NCBI GenBank assembly: GCA_016713725.1
Contig: JADJOO010000003.1
Coordinates: forward strand, 124,001-188,000
Length of the DNA: 64,000 nt
Source of the DNA: Pseudomonadota bacterium
GTDB lineage: Bacteria; Pseudomonadota; Gammaproteobacteria; Steroidobacterales; Steroidobacteraceae
Direction: 5' to 3'
Shown: piece by piece, positions 43,473 through 53,079 of the stretch
Layout of the letters: every line of letters begins with the position of its first letter
How positions within the stretch are numbered: the first letter of the stretch is position 1
Made by a program: the position numbers and the translations under genes
Notes under the pieces: model-generated
What the model was told of the DNA's origin: nothing
The model's input: the letters and a program-made list of their open reading frames with translations, nothing else
Database searches by the model: none

Positions 43473-44744
43473 GTGACCAGCAAGGCCGTCCTGCGCCGCC
43501 GGCCGGTCCTGTCCTGGGCGTTCTACGACTGGGCGAATTCCGCGTTCGCGACGACGGTGATGGCGGGCTTCTTCCCCGTCTTTTTCAAGCAGTACTGGAA
43601 CGCCGGCGTCGTCGCCACCGAAAGCACGTTTCGACTCGGGCTCATCAGTGGCATCGCGAGCCTGATCATCGCGCTGCTGGCGCCCGTTCTCGGCGCGATC
43701 GCTGACCGCAGCAGTTCGCGCGTGCGACTGCTGCTGATGTGCACCGCGCTGGGTGCCGCCGCCACGGCCGGGCTCGCACTGGTCGCGCAAGGCCACTGGC
43801 TGGGGGCGGCCGCGCTCTACGTCGTGGCCTCGCTCGGTTTCTGGGGCGGCATCGTCTGCAACGACTCGCTGCTGCTGCACGTGGCCGAACCCGACGAATA
43901 CGACGTCGTCTCGGGATTCGGCTATGCCCTCGGCTACCTGGGCGGCGGACTGCTGTTCGCCGTGAACGTGTTCATGACCTTGCGGCCCGCGACTTTCGGG
44001 CTTGCCGATGCGAGCGAAGCGGTGCGCATGTCGTTCGTCATGACGGGTATCTGGTGGTTCGTGTTCGCGCTGCCGTGCGTGTTCTTCGTAAAGGAGAAGG
44101 CGTCGGAAAAGGTGGCCGTCAGCGCACGCGAAGCGGTGCGGCTCGGCTTCGGCGAATTGCGCAAGACCCTGGGTGAGATCCGCCGTTACAAGCCCCTGAT
44201 GCTGTTCCTGATCGCGTACGTGCTGTACATCGACGGCGTGAACACGATCATCAAGATGGCGATCGACTACGGGATGTCGCTGGGCCTGGACCAGGGCGGC
44301 CTGATAAAGGCGCTGCTGCTGACGCAGTTCGTGGGCTTCCCCGCGGCGCTCGCCTACGGCTGGCTCGGGCGCCGGATCGGCGCGCTCAACGGCATCTTCA
44401 TCGCGCTCGCCGTCTACATCGCGGCCACGTGCTTCGCGTATTTTGTCAGCGACGTGTCCGACTTCTTCCTGCTCGCCGTCGTGATCGGGCTGGTGCAGGG
44501 TGGCATCCAGTCCTTGAGCCGGAGCTACTACGGGCGCCTGGTGCCGGAAGGCAAGTCGTCGGAGTTCTTCGGCTTCTACAACATGATGGGCAAGGCCTCG
44601 GCGATCGTGGGGCCGATCCTCGTGGGCGTGACTGCCGCGGTCACTCACGACCAGCGCCTGTCGATTCTTTCGATCCTGCTGCTGTTCATCAGTGGCGGCT
44701 GGATGCTGATGATCGCGGCGCGTAGCGCGCGCCGCGAATCGTGA
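43473..44744 (+). CDS. MFS transporter, UMF1/Atg22-like family
   Basis: A 423-residue protein with about 12 membrane helices. The N-terminal WAFYDWANSAFATTVMAGFFP is the signature of the UMF1/Atg22-like group, also seen in HPLLAPVLGAIADRSSSRV-type loop 2-3 (here LLAPVLGAIADRSSSRVR). It carries GIQSLSRSYYGRLVPEGKSS and FFGFYNMMGKASAIVGP further on. Related fungal Atg22 exports amino acids, but the bacterial substrate is unknown. It lies 7 nt after prfC and is convergent with mtfA. Confidence 0.87.
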   Translation: MTSKAVLRRRPVLSWAFYDWANSAFATTVMAGFFPVFFKQYWNAGVVATESTFRLGLISGIASLIIALLAPVLGAIADRSSSRVRLLLMCTALGAAATAGLALVAQGHWLGAAALYVVASLGFWGGIVCNDSLLLHVAEPDEYDVVSGFGYALGYLGGGLLFAVNVFMTLRPATFGLADASEAVRMSFVMTGIWWFVFALPCVFFVKEKASEKVAVSAREAVRLGFGELRKTLGEIRRYKPLMLFLIAYVLYIDGVNTIIKMAIDYGMSLGLDQGGLIKALLLTQFVGFPAALAYGWLGRRIGALNGIFIALAVYIAATCFAYFVSDVSDFFLLAVVIGLVQGGIQSLSRSYYGRLVPEGKSSEFFGFYNMMGKASAIVGPILVGVTAAVTHDQRLSILSILLLFISGGWMLMIAARSARRES

Positions 44745-44771
44745 TTTACACCTTAGGCCGTACGTTGGCAT

Positions 44772-45669
44772 TCAGCGGACGGTTTCGGGTTTCGGCGTCG
44801 GGGACCCGGGCCCACGACTTTCCGCCCAGGCAGCGGGTTCGATGCCATAGAACTCGCGCAGCAACTCATACAAGCGCGGATGCGCCGCGCGCAGCTCGGC
44901 CGGGCACTCGATGAATTCCTCGCTGGCCACCGCGAAGAACTCGATCTCGTCCTCGGCGGCGTAGGGATCGAGAAACGTCGGTTCGCCGCGATCGACCGTG
45001 TTGCAGAGCGTTTTGAATTCGGCGACCAGGTCCTTGTGCCACGCGTCGATGGCCCTCACCCGACCTTCGGTCGACCTCTCCCGCATTGGCGGGAGGGGGC
45101 CCGGGCGCGAGGCCGCGTCCTTCCGCCTCCAGGTAATGCGCGAACTCGTGCAGCACTACGTTGTAGCCGTCAGCCGGCTGGCGTGCGGTCTCTTCGACGT
45201 CCTCCCACGACAGGATGATCCGGTGCGAGTCCCAGGCTTCGCCAGAGAGTTCGCGGCGACGCAGCGTCACCAGCCCATCGTCATCGTGCACTTCGTCTTC
45301 AACCCAGAACGCACCGGGGTAAACGAGGATGGATTGCAGTTCGTCGTACAGTCCGAGCCGGCCGAGCAGCAGCAGGCACGCCTGCGCGGCGATCGTCGCG
45401 CGGATCTCGTCGGTGATCACAAGCCCGTTGCAACCGACGAACTGCTTCTCGGCAAGGAACGAGATGACGAGCCCTTCGAGCCGACGGGAAAGGTCCCGCG
45501 GCAACGATCGCGTGACTGGAACGTTGCGCGCGATGGCGGCACGCAGTGGCTCGGGCAGGGCCTGGCTGAAGGCGATTCGCCGCCGGCGCCGGCGCAGGAG
45601 GGGTGGCACCAGCAGGCCCGCGAGCACCGCGAGGGCGACCGCCAGGATGGCAGCGATCGCGGCGCTCAC
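44772..45669 (-). CDS. mtfA: M90 family zinc peptidase MtfA, interrupted by a REP-like palindrome and frameshift
   Basis: MtfA is a zinc peptidase that in E. coli binds the Mlc repressor. The N-terminal part has a membrane-anchor-like helix (AAIAAILAVALAVLAGLLV), LVYPGAFWVEDEV and the zinc motif VLHEFAHYLEAEG. The C-terminal part (RAIDAWHKDLVAEFKTLC, DPYAAEDEIEFFAVASEEF with the third ligand Glu region) is in another frame. The junction is a REP-type palindrome at 45053-45100. The insertion falls in the loop after the HExxH helix. It could be inactivated, or be intact with a REP-encoded insert if the frameshift is an error. Confidence 0.82.
45053..45100 (+). repeat. REP-like double-hairpin palindrome inside mtfA
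   Basis: It reads CCCTCACCC, then hairpin CGACCTTCGGTCG (45061-45073), then a second hairpin CTCTCCCGC-ATTG-GCGGGAGGG (about 45076-45096). This CCTCTCCCGC/GCGGGAGGGG layout is typical of intergenic REP sequences in high-GC gammaproteobacteria, but here it lies within a coding sequence. Confidence 0.72.
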
Positions 45670-45676
45670 GTCTTGT

Positions 45677-45943
45677 TCAGCCGTAGGCTTTCTTCAGTCG
45701 CTCGACGAGCTTGACGTAATTCTCGCGCGCCTTCGCCTGGTCCGTGCCCTTGAGCTTGGCCCAGGCGTCGTACTTGGCGCGGTCGACGAACGAGAAAGCG
45801 CCCGGACGCTCGCCTTGCACGTCGCCCTCTGAGCCCTGCTTGTACGTCGCGTACAACCGCAGCATGTCCTCGTCGTCGGGACGCCTGGTGAGCTTCTTGA
45901 TGTCGTTCGCAGCTGCCTCGAACTTCTTGTCGGTCACGGCCAT
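45677..45943 (-). CDS. Acyl-CoA-binding protein
   Basis: An 88-residue four-helix protein that binds long-chain acyl-CoA. Conserved ACBP features are FEAAANDIKKLTRRPDDEDMLRLYATYKQGSEGD (within it, LRLYATYKQ is the core), then YDAWAKLKGTDQAKARENYV. AGGGGGA upstream supports the ATG at 45943. Bacterial ACBPs are scattered in distribution; this one sits between mtfA and the transglutaminase cluster without an obvious operon partner. Confidence 0.92.
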   Translation of the reverse strand: MAVTDKKFEAAANDIKKLTRRPDDEDMLRLYATYKQGSEGDVQGERPGAFSFVDRAKYDAWAKLKGTDQAKARENYVKLVERLKKAYG

Positions 45944-46006
45944 CGTCGATTCCCCCTGAGATGGCCGCAGCATACCCGAGGCCGCGCTCCTCGCGCCTCC
46001 GGAGCA

Positions 46007-47971
46007 TCAAACGCGCAGGGAGTTCACGGCGTGCTTGAGGCGCTGCAGGTCATCCGCGCGGGGTGCGGGTCCGTACCGCAACGCGGCATAGAGTTTCCGG
46101 ATGTCGGCCAGCGTCCGCGCGAGGTCGGGACAGTCCCGCTCCGCGCGTTCGATGAACGCGACCGGGCCTTCGGCGGGGCCCGGCGCCAACCCGCGCTTGC
46201 GCAGGCGCGCCACGACTACATCGTGCAGTCGGCCGGGCCAGTCACGCGGGGGTGGCCGGTGGCGCCAGGCGAGATAAGTCGACAACACGACGAAAAATGC
46301 AGCGAGGCTGCCGGCCAGCCCGAGGCCGAGCGCGCGCCAGTCGGGATCGTCGACGCCCAGCCGATCGAGCAGGTCGAACTGCGACTGCGCGTCGAAGCGC
46401 ACGACTCGCTGGTTCCAGAAGTCGTTGACTGCGTCCCACCCCAGCTCGACTTGCAACCAGATCGGGCTCGCGTCGCGCAGCCGGCCCGGGACGGGTTCGT
46501 CCTCGCCGACCGCATCGATCAGGCTGCCCCGGATGCGCTCGGGAGCGACGGCGGCGGTGGGGTCGACCCGCATCCAGCCGCGGCCCTCGATCCAGACCTC
46601 TGACCATGCGTGCGCATCGGACTGCCGCACGATCAGGTACCCGCCAAACGGATTGAACTCGCCGCCCTGGTACCCGGTGACGACGCGCGCCGGCACGCCG
46701 GCCGCACGCATCACGACCGTGAACGCCGAAGCGTAGTGCTCGCAGAAGCCCTTGCGCGTGTCGAACAGGAATTCGTCGACCGCGTTGTCGGCCAGTCGCG
46801 GCGGCTGCATCGTGTAGACGAATGGCTGCTGGCGGAACATGGTCAGCAACTCACCGACGATGGCGCGCGGATTGCCGGCATGGCGGGCCGCGAGTTCGCG
46901 TCCAAGCGCCACGCTGCGCGCATTGGTGCCATCGAGCGGCAGCGCAAGATCCTTGCGCCGCATCGATTCCGCCAGCGACGCGCCTGCCGTGAAATCCATG
47001 TGCGAGGTGAGGTCAAAGGCGGCCACGTTGTTGATGGGGCGCGCCGACAGCAGCGTCAGGTCGAACGACTGCGTGATCTCGCGTTCCGGCCACGTCGACG
47101 GCAGGTCGAGGGCCAGCACCCAGCGTCGGGCGTGCGGTTGCAAGGTGACCTGGTAGCGAATGGCGGGTCCGCGGAACGTGACCTGCGTTTGTGGAAACGC
47201 TTGCGCGCGCGGTCGACGCCAGCTGCGGCCGTCGAATTCGTGCAGCACGGGGCCGCGCCAGTAGCGTTGCTCAGGCGGGGGCATGGCGCCGAAGAACCGT
47301 ACCCGAAAGGCGACTTCGCCGGACGCACTTAGGTCGGAGACGTCGCCGGGTGTCATCTCGTCGTCGAGACCTGTCCTGGCCTCGCTCAGCGCATCGACGC
47401 CCCAGAACGGCCCGGGCAGGCGTGGGAAGAGCAGGAACAGCAGCAGCGCGAGCGGCGCTGCCTGCAATAACAGCTGCACGGTGCGTCGCACGATGTGGCG
47501 TGCCGGCGCCTGCGCCGAAGGGGCGTGGACGCGCATGAGCGCGACTGCCGTGAGGAACGTGCTGCCGAGCAGCCAGGGCAGTTGCGACAGCGACTGTTCC
47601 CGCAGCAGCGCGGCGTAGAGCAGGAACCAGCCGATGAAGACGATGACGGTGAGGTCGCGGGACGTGCGCGTCTCGAGCAGCTTCGCGGCCGCCATCAGCA
47701 CGAGGAAAGCCGTCCCGGCCTCGATGCCGTTCAGCGTGCGGTACGTGCCGAAAATCGCGACGGCCGACACCAGCACCACGACGACGCGAACCGGCAGAGG
47801 CGCGAGCCTCCAGCCCCGCAGGTCGGCCGTCCAGCGCCACGCGCACACGGCGAGGAGCAGCAGCGTGACCCACGCCGGCAGGTGCGGCAGGTGAGGTCCC
47901 ACGGCGGCGGCGAGTGCAGCCGTCACCCAGTCCAGTCCACGCAGCCGCGACGGTGCGATCGGCTCACGCAC
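46007..47971 (-). CDS. TgpA-like membrane transglutaminase (DUF3488-transglutaminase-DUF4129)
   Basis: A 654-residue protein with about six N-terminal membrane helices (DUF3488), a periplasmic transglutaminase-like domain, one more helix (LGLGLAGSLAAFFVVLSTYLAW), and a cytoplasmic DUF4129 tail. The catalytic triad is visible: Cys in RKGFCEHYASAFTVVMRAAG, His in SDAHAWSEVWIEGRGW and Asp in MRVDPTAAV. It resembles Pseudomonas TgpA. It forms a cluster with the DUF58 and MoxR genes (8-nt overlap). Confidence 0.92.
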   Translation of the reverse strand: MREPIAPSRLRGLDWVTAALAAAVGPHLPHLPAWVTLLLLAVCAWRWTADLRGWRLAPLPVRVVVVLVSAVAIFGTYRTLNGIEAGTAFLVLMAAAKLLETRTSRDLTVIVFIGWFLLYAALLREQSLSQLPWLLGSTFLTAVALMRVHAPSAQAPARHIVRRTVQLLLQAAPLALLLFLLFPRLPGPFWGVDALSEARTGLDDEMTPGDVSDLSASGEVAFRVRFFGAMPPPEQRYWRGPVLHEFDGRSWRRPRAQAFPQTQVTFRGPAIRYQVTLQPHARRWVLALDLPSTWPEREITQSFDLTLLSARPINNVAAFDLTSHMDFTAGASLAESMRRKDLALPLDGTNARSVALGRELAARHAGNPRAIVGELLTMFRQQPFVYTMQPPRLADNAVDEFLFDTRKGFCEHYASAFTVVMRAAGVPARVVTGYQGGEFNPFGGYLIVRQSDAHAWSEVWIEGRGWMRVDPTAAVAPERIRGSLIDAVGEDEPVPGRLRDASPIWLQVELGWDAVNDFWNQRVVRFDAQSQFDLLDRLGVDDPDWRALGLGLAGSLAAFFVVLSTYLAWRHRPPPRDWPGRLHDVVVARLRKRGLAPGPAEGPVAFIERAERDCPDLARTLADIRKLYAALRYGPAPRADDLQRLKHAVNSLRV

Positions 47972-48959
47972 GCGCAGTTTCCCTCGCTTCGAACAGCGCC
48001 AGCGCGTTCAGGCAACGTTCACGGTGGGCCGGACCCAGGTTGGTCTCAATGAACGTGCCAGGAAGGCGCAAGGCGAAGGCTTCGCTGCGCTCCTGGGCGT
48101 CGAGCACCCAACGGCAGAGTTGCTCCAGTCGCGACTCCGCGGGAAGCCCCGCGAGACTCTCGTAGTCGAAGACGTGCGAGACGACGTCGGTACCGGCGAA
48201 CTGCTTGGTGTACAGGCCCTGGCCGCGTGCATACGCTTTCCATGCCACGCGCCGCAGCGAGTCGCCGGCCTGGAACGGCCGCAGGCCGGCAAAGTCTTCT
48301 GCGCCAATGGCGCCTGATTGCGCGCCTCCGGTATCCGTCGCGGTCAGCGGCGGCGGCATCGCGCGCACCGCAGGCCTGGGCCAGGCGATCGCCGAATACG
48401 CCGGATGCACGACGGCCCAGGCGCGAAACAGGCCGAACGGATGGCTGGTCGACACGATGAAGCGCTCTAGTCGGACACGGCCGCGGCGTCGTGCAGGCAG
48501 GACCAGCATGGCCTCGCTCGAGCCCCGGGGCGGCAGGTCGGTCGTGATGCTGCCCGGTTCGTCCCTGTCCAGGCCGATCTCGAGAGCGGGCCGGGCAACG
48601 TCCGACGAATGCTCGAGCAGCAGGCGGAACCGGACATCGCTGCCCACGAACCCGGGCACCGCCTCGAGCAGGCGCAGACGCACTCCGGCCAGCGTGCCGT
48701 GCGCGTGATGCATGGTCACGAGACCGAGACTCACGAGCAGAAAGGTGAGGCCGAGTCCCAGGTTGTTGTTGTAGTTCATGCCGCCGAGCAGCATCGCGCA
48801 GAGCATTGCGCCGTACGCGACGCCGACCCGGGTGGGCAGGATGTAGATACGCTGGCGACGCAGTTCGACGGGATCCGTGTCAGCACCCTGCCGGCGCCGG
48901 ATCCACGCGCGCGCGCGCCGTTCGATACGCGCCCGCAGGTCCCGCAGCAGCCGGCGCAT
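47964..48959 (-). CDS. DUF58 domain-containing protein
   Basis: A 331-residue protein with two membrane helices near the N-terminus (GVAYGAMLCAMLLGG and LGLGLTFLLVSLGLVTM), an Ig-like region, then the DUF58 signature GAEDFAGLRPFQAGDSLRRVAW, RGQGLYTKQFAG and VFDYESLAGLP. It is usually encoded with MoxR ATPases and TgpA; the partnership with them is known, the biochemical role is not. Start ATG 48959, 5 nt from the moxR stop. Confidence 0.9.
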   Translation of the reverse strand: MRRLLRDLRARIERRARAWIRRRQGADTDPVELRRQRIYILPTRVGVAYGAMLCAMLLGGMNYNNNLGLGLTFLLVSLGLVTMHHAHGTLAGVRLRLLEAVPGFVGSDVRFRLLLEHSSDVARPALEIGLDRDEPGSITTDLPPRGSSEAMLVLPARRRGRVRLERFIVSTSHPFGLFRAWAVVHPAYSAIAWPRPAVRAMPPPLTATDTGGAQSGAIGAEDFAGLRPFQAGDSLRRVAWKAYARGQGLYTKQFAGTDVVSHVFDYESLAGLPAESRLEQLCRWVLDAQERSEAFALRLPGTFIETNLGPAHRERCLNALALFEARETARA

Positions 48960-48964
48960 TGCGC

Positions 48965-49924
48965 TCAGGGAACGGCGACGGCCGCCAGCACGTGTTGACC
49001 GATCTCGCCGGCGTCGCGGAAGCGGGCGTCGTCGCGTGCGGCGAGACGGTGGCCGACGACGGAGGGCAACACGGCCTGCACGTCTTCCGGCAGCACGCCT
49101 TCGTGTCCGTGCATGAAAGCCCAGGCCTGCGCGGCTCGCAGCAGTGCGATCACGGCACGCGGCGAGAGTCCGGCTTCGAACTCCGGGGCCTGCCTCGTGT
49201 AGCGCGCCACCGCCTGCACGTAATCGAGCAGCGCCGCGGACGCGTGCACCTGCGGCACGGCGCCCTGCAGGCGCAACAGTTGCTGCGGCGTGATCGCGGT
49301 CGAAAGTTCGGCGAGCAGGTCGCGCCGGTCGCGACCGAGCAGCAATTGCCGCTCGAGCGACGCGGCCGGGTAACCGAGCGCGATGCGCATCAGGAAGCGA
49401 TCGAGCTGCGACTCCGGCAACGGGTACGTGCCGACCTGGTACGAGGGGTTCTGCGTCGCGATGACGAAGAACGGTTCCGTGAGCGGGTAGGTCTGGCCGT
49501 CGGCCGTGACCTGGTGTTCCTCCATCGCCTCGAGCAGCGCGCTCTGCGCCTTGGGCGTCGCGCGGTTCACTTCGTCCGCCAGCACCAGCTGGGAAAAGAC
49601 GGGTCCGCGATGGAAGCGGAACTGCCCGGTTTCGGCCTCGAAGACCGAGACGCCGATGATGTCCGCCGGCAGCAGGTCGCTCGTGAACTGGATCCGCTGG
49701 TACGAGAGACCGAGCGAGCGGGCGAGGGCATGGGCCAGCGTGGTCTTGCCGACCCCGGGGATGTCCTCGATCAGCAGGTGTCCCCGCGCAAACAGGCACG
49801 CGAGGCACAGGCGGACCTGTGTTTCCTTGCCGAGGATGATCTCGTTGAGGCCCGCCACGGCCGCATCGATGAGCGCGCTCAGCGCCGGCTCGGAGGTTGC
49901 GAGCGGTTCGATGGCGGTCGACAC
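48965..49924 (-). CDS. MoxR-family AAA+ ATPase
   Basis: A 319-residue ATPase of the MoxR group, thought to act as a chaperone for partners with VWA or DUF58 domains. Walker A is EDIPGVGKTTLAHALARSLG, Walker B VLADEVNRATPKAQSALLEAM, sensor 1 FVIATQNPSYQVGTYPLPE, and arginine finger QLDRFLMR. The GTG at 49924 lies 1 nt after the valS stop, so valS, moxR, DUF58 and tgpA may be a single transcript. Confidence 0.93.
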   Translation of the reverse strand: MSTAIEPLATSEPALSALIDAAVAGLNEIILGKETQVRLCLACLFARGHLLIEDIPGVGKTTLAHALARSLGLSYQRIQFTSDLLPADIIGVSVFEAETGQFRFHRGPVFSQLVLADEVNRATPKAQSALLEAMEEHQVTADGQTYPLTEPFFVIATQNPSYQVGTYPLPESQLDRFLMRIALGYPAASLERQLLLGRDRRDLLAELSTAITPQQLLRLQGAVPQVHASAALLDYVQAVARYTRQAPEFEAGLSPRAVIALLRAAQAWAFMHGHEGVLPEDVQAVLPSVVGHRLAARDDARFRDAGEIGQHVLAAVAVP

Positions 49925-49925
49925 G

Positions 49926-52718
49926 TCAGCCCCCCGCCGGCGTTGCGAGCGCCGCCAGCCGCCGCATCTGTTCGTCGAGCTGGTCGAGCTGGCGCTCGAA
50001 CTCTGCGATGCGGTCCCGTTCCTGCATGACGACGCTCTCCGGCGCATTGGCGACGAAATTCGCATTGGCCAGCTTGGCGGCGCACTTGTCCCGCTCCTGC
50101 TGCGTCCGGGACCTGCGCTTCTCGAGGCGGGCCAGTTCCGCCGAGACGTCGTCGACGAGGCGATCGAACGGAGCGAGAATGGTGCGGCCGGCACTGATCG
50201 CGATCGCGCACGGCGGAAGGTCGGCTTCCGACTGCACGAGCTCGACCGACTCGAGGTTCGCGATCTTGCGTATCGTCGCGGCCAGTGCACCGATCGCTGC
50301 GGCGTCGCCTGCCTTGTCGCTGCGCACGTAGACCGGTGTCGCACGCGAATGCGGCACGTCGAGTTCGCCGCGGATCTGGCGGATGCCGAGCACCACGGCC
50401 TGCAGTGCCGCGATGTCGCGCTCGGCCTGCGCGTCGGGCTCGAACTCCGTGGACGCCGGATACGGTTGCAGCATGATCGTGCCGTCCGTTCGCCCGGCGA
50501 GGGGCCCAACCTTCTGCCAGATCTCTTCGGTGATGAACGGCATCAGCGGATGCAGCATGCGCAGCGTGCCTTCGAGCACCTCGAGCAGCGTGCGACGCGT
50601 GCCACGCCGCGCGGCGGGGGCGGCGTCCGCGGCCTGCAACACTGGCTTCGAGAGTTCGAGGTACCAGTCGCAGAATTCGTACCAGACGAATTCGTACATC
50701 GCCTGCGAGGCGAGGTCGAAGCGATAGGCCGCGAGATTCGAGCGCACGCTGGCCACGGCGGCACCGAGGCGGCCGCGAATCCAGCGATCGGCGACGGAAT
50801 ACTCGCACGGGCCACCCGCGATGTCCGCCGCATGCTCCTCGGTATTCATGAGCACGTAGCGCGCCGCGTTCCACAGCTTGTTGCAGAAATTGCGGTAGCC
50901 CTCGACCCGGCCGAGGTCGAAGCGGATGTCACGGCCCATGGTCGCAAGCGCGGCGAAGGTGAAGCGCAATGCGTCGGTGCCGAAGGACGGAATACCCTGC
51001 GGGAACTGCTTGCGCGTAGCCTTCTCGATCGCGTTCCTCATCTGCGGTTGCATCAGTCCCGTGGTGCGCTTGGCGACCAGGTGCTCCAGGTCGATGCCGT
51101 CGATGAGGTCGAGCGGGTCGATGATGTTGCCCTTCGACTTCGACATCTTGTTGCCGTGCTCGTCGCGAATCAGGCCGGTGATGTAGACCTCGCGGAAGGG
51201 CACGTCTTCCTGGAACTTGAGACCCATCATGATCATCCGGGCGACCCAGAAGAAGATGATGTCGAATCCCGTGACCAGCACGGACGTCGGGTAGAAGGCC
51301 GCGAGTTCCGGCGTCCGCTGCGGCCAGCCCAGCGTCGAGAACGGCCACAGCGCCGAACTGAACCAGGTGTCGAGCACGTCCTCGTCCTGGCGCAGCGCGA
51401 CGGGTTTGCCGTGCTGCCGGGTCGCGGCGACCTGCGCGTCCGCCTCGCTGCGCGCGACGAAGATGTTGCCGTCGTCGTCGTACCACGCAGGAATGCGATG
51501 GCCCCACCAGAGCTGGCGGCTGATGCACCAGTCCTGGATGTTGCGCATCCACTGGAAATAGGTCTTCGACCACGTGTCCGGGACGAAGCGGATGCGGCCA
51601 TCTGCAACGGCCGTGATGGCCGGCGCCGCCAATGGCGCGATGCGCACGTACCATTGGTCGGTGAGCCACGGCTCCAGCACCGCGCCGCTGCGGTCGCCGC
51701 GCGGCACGGGCAGCGTGTGCGGGTCGACTTTCTCGAGCAACCCGGCGGCTTCGAGGTCGGCGACCACGCGCTTGCGTGCCTCGAATCGATCCAGGCCCCG
51801 GTATTGCGGCGGCACTTCGTCGTTGAGCGCCGCATCGGCCGTGAGGATGTTGATCATCGGCAACGAGTGACGCTTGCCGATTTCGTAGTCGTTGAAGTCG
51901 TGCGCCGGCGTGATCTTGACGCAGCCGCTGCCGAATGCCGGATCGCAGTAGTCGTCGGCGATGATCGGCACGAGACGGCCGGTGAGCGGCAACCGGATCT
52001 GCTGGCCGACGAGGTGCAGGTAGCGTTCGTCGGCGGGGTTCACGGCGACTGCCGTGTCGCCGAGCATCGTCTCCGGGCGGGTCGTCGCGACGATCATGTG
52101 GCCACTGCCGTCGGCGAGCGGATAACGCAAGTGCCACAGGCTGCCGGCTTCGGGCTCCGCGATCACTTCGAGATCGGACAGCGCCGTGTGCAGCACCGGG
52201 TCCCAGTTCACCAGGCGTTTGCCGCGATAGATCAGCCCGTCCTCGTGCAGGCGCACGAAGACCTCGAGCACTGCCTCGGAGAGGCCTGCGTCCATCGTGA
52301 AGCGGTGACGCGACCAGTCCACGGAATTGCCGAGCCGGCGCATCTGGTGCGAGATCGTGCCGCCCGAGTGTTCTTTCCACTCCCACACGCGTTCGACGAA
52401 TTTCTCGCGGCCCAGGTCGTGCCGCGTCCTTCCGTCCGCGGCGAGCTGGCGCTCGACCACCATTTGCGTGGCAATGCCCGCGTGGTCGGTGCCCGGTTGC
52501 CAGAGGGTGCGGTCGCCGTCCATGCGGTGCAGCCGGGTCAGCACGTCCATCAGCGTGTGCTGGAAAGCGTGCCCCATGTGCAGCGTGCCCGTCACGTTCG
52601 GCGGCGGGATGACGATGCAGTAGGGTGGGCCCTCACCGACGGGCGCAAACCAGCCGGCCGCTTCCCAGGCGGCGGAGATGCGGGATTCGATGTCTCGGGG
52701 GGAGTAGCTCTTGTCCAT
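49926..52718 (-). CDS. valS: Valyl-tRNA synthetase
   Basis: Class I synthetase of 930 residues. HIGH motif PPPNVTGTLHMGHAFQH, editing (CP1) domain with TTRPETMLGDTAVAVNP, KMSKS motif GNKMSKSKGNIIDPLDLIDG, an anticodon-binding domain, and a C-terminal coiled coil (QQERDKCAAKLANANFVANA, QERDIAEF-like). Start ATG 52718. It is intact, in contrast to several other essential genes here. Confidence 0.97.
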   Translation of the reverse strand: MDKSYSPRDIESRISAAWEAAGWFAPVGEGPPYCIVIPPPNVTGTLHMGHAFQHTLMDVLTRLHRMDGDRTLWQPGTDHAGIATQMVVERQLAADGRTRHDLGREKFVERVWEWKEHSGGTISHQMRRLGNSVDWSRHRFTMDAGLSEAVLEVFVRLHEDGLIYRGKRLVNWDPVLHTALSDLEVIAEPEAGSLWHLRYPLADGSGHMIVATTRPETMLGDTAVAVNPADERYLHLVGQQIRLPLTGRLVPIIADDYCDPAFGSGCVKITPAHDFNDYEIGKRHSLPMINILTADAALNDEVPPQYRGLDRFEARKRVVADLEAAGLLEKVDPHTLPVPRGDRSGAVLEPWLTDQWYVRIAPLAAPAITAVADGRIRFVPDTWSKTYFQWMRNIQDWCISRQLWWGHRIPAWYDDDGNIFVARSEADAQVAATRQHGKPVALRQDEDVLDTWFSSALWPFSTLGWPQRTPELAAFYPTSVLVTGFDIIFFWVARMIMMGLKFQEDVPFREVYITGLIRDEHGNKMSKSKGNIIDPLDLIDGIDLEHLVAKRTTGLMQPQMRNAIEKATRKQFPQGIPSFGTDALRFTFAALATMGRDIRFDLGRVEGYRNFCNKLWNAARYVLMNTEEHAADIAGGPCEYSVADRWIRGRLGAAVASVRSNLAAYRFDLASQAMYEFVWYEFCDWYLELSKPVLQAADAAPAARRGTRRTLLEVLEGTLRMLHPLMPFITEEIWQKVGPLAGRTDGTIMLQPYPASTEFEPDAQAERDIAALQAVVLGIRQIRGELDVPHSRATPVYVRSDKAGDAAAIGALAATIRKIANLESVELVQSEADLPPCAIAISAGRTILAPFDRLVDDVSAELARLEKRRSRTQQERDKCAAKLANANFVANAPESVVMQERDRIAEFERQLDQLDEQMRRLAALATPAGG

Positions 52719-52773
52719 CGACGGCCTCGTGCTCGAACCGTCGATTATAGCGGCAGTCCCGCGGTTGCCCGAC

Positions 52774-53061
52774 TCAGTTCGCGAGCCCCGGGCCCCTGAA
52801 ATGCTCGGCGATGACCCGCGAGATCAGCCGCGGCAACTCGGCCTTGAGGCGGTCCGAGACCTGTTCGAGCAGCAGGGCCTCCATTTCGCGCAGCGCGTTA
52901 TGGACCAGCTCGTCTGCATGTTCGTGGACCACGGCCGTCAGGTGCGCCTCGAGCTCGCCCAGGAACCGGCTGGTGTCGTTGATGAAGGCCGAGGCTGAAC
53001 CGATGTTCGGCTCGACGATGTCCGTCAGGACAGGGATCTGGTCGGTGGGCAGGTTATCCAT
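52774..53061 (-). CDS. Small protein of unknown function between holC and valS
   Basis: A 95-residue acidic protein starting MDNLPTDQIPVLTDIV, with two predicted helices (FLGELEAHLTAVVHEHADELV and MEALLLEQVSDRLKAELPRL). The N-terminal IPVLTDIV resembles proteobacterial DUF2486-type proteins, but I am not sure of family membership. Its position between holC and valS and tight spacing support a real gene. Confidence 0.65.
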   Translation of the reverse strand: MDNLPTDQIPVLTDIVEPNIGSASAFINDTSRFLGELEAHLTAVVHEHADELVHNALREMEALLLEQVSDRLKAELPRLISRVIAEHFRGPGLAN

Positions 53062-53079
53062 GGTGCAGCGGAGCCTCGG

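Noticed and set aside
41801..43483. 560-residue open frame antisense to prfC
   Set aside because: Shadow of prfC with Arg/Asp/Val-rich translation and no motif.
49506..52799. 1097-residue open frame antisense to valS
   Set aside because: It is opposite a complete ValRS with all motifs; long antisense frames are common at this GC content.
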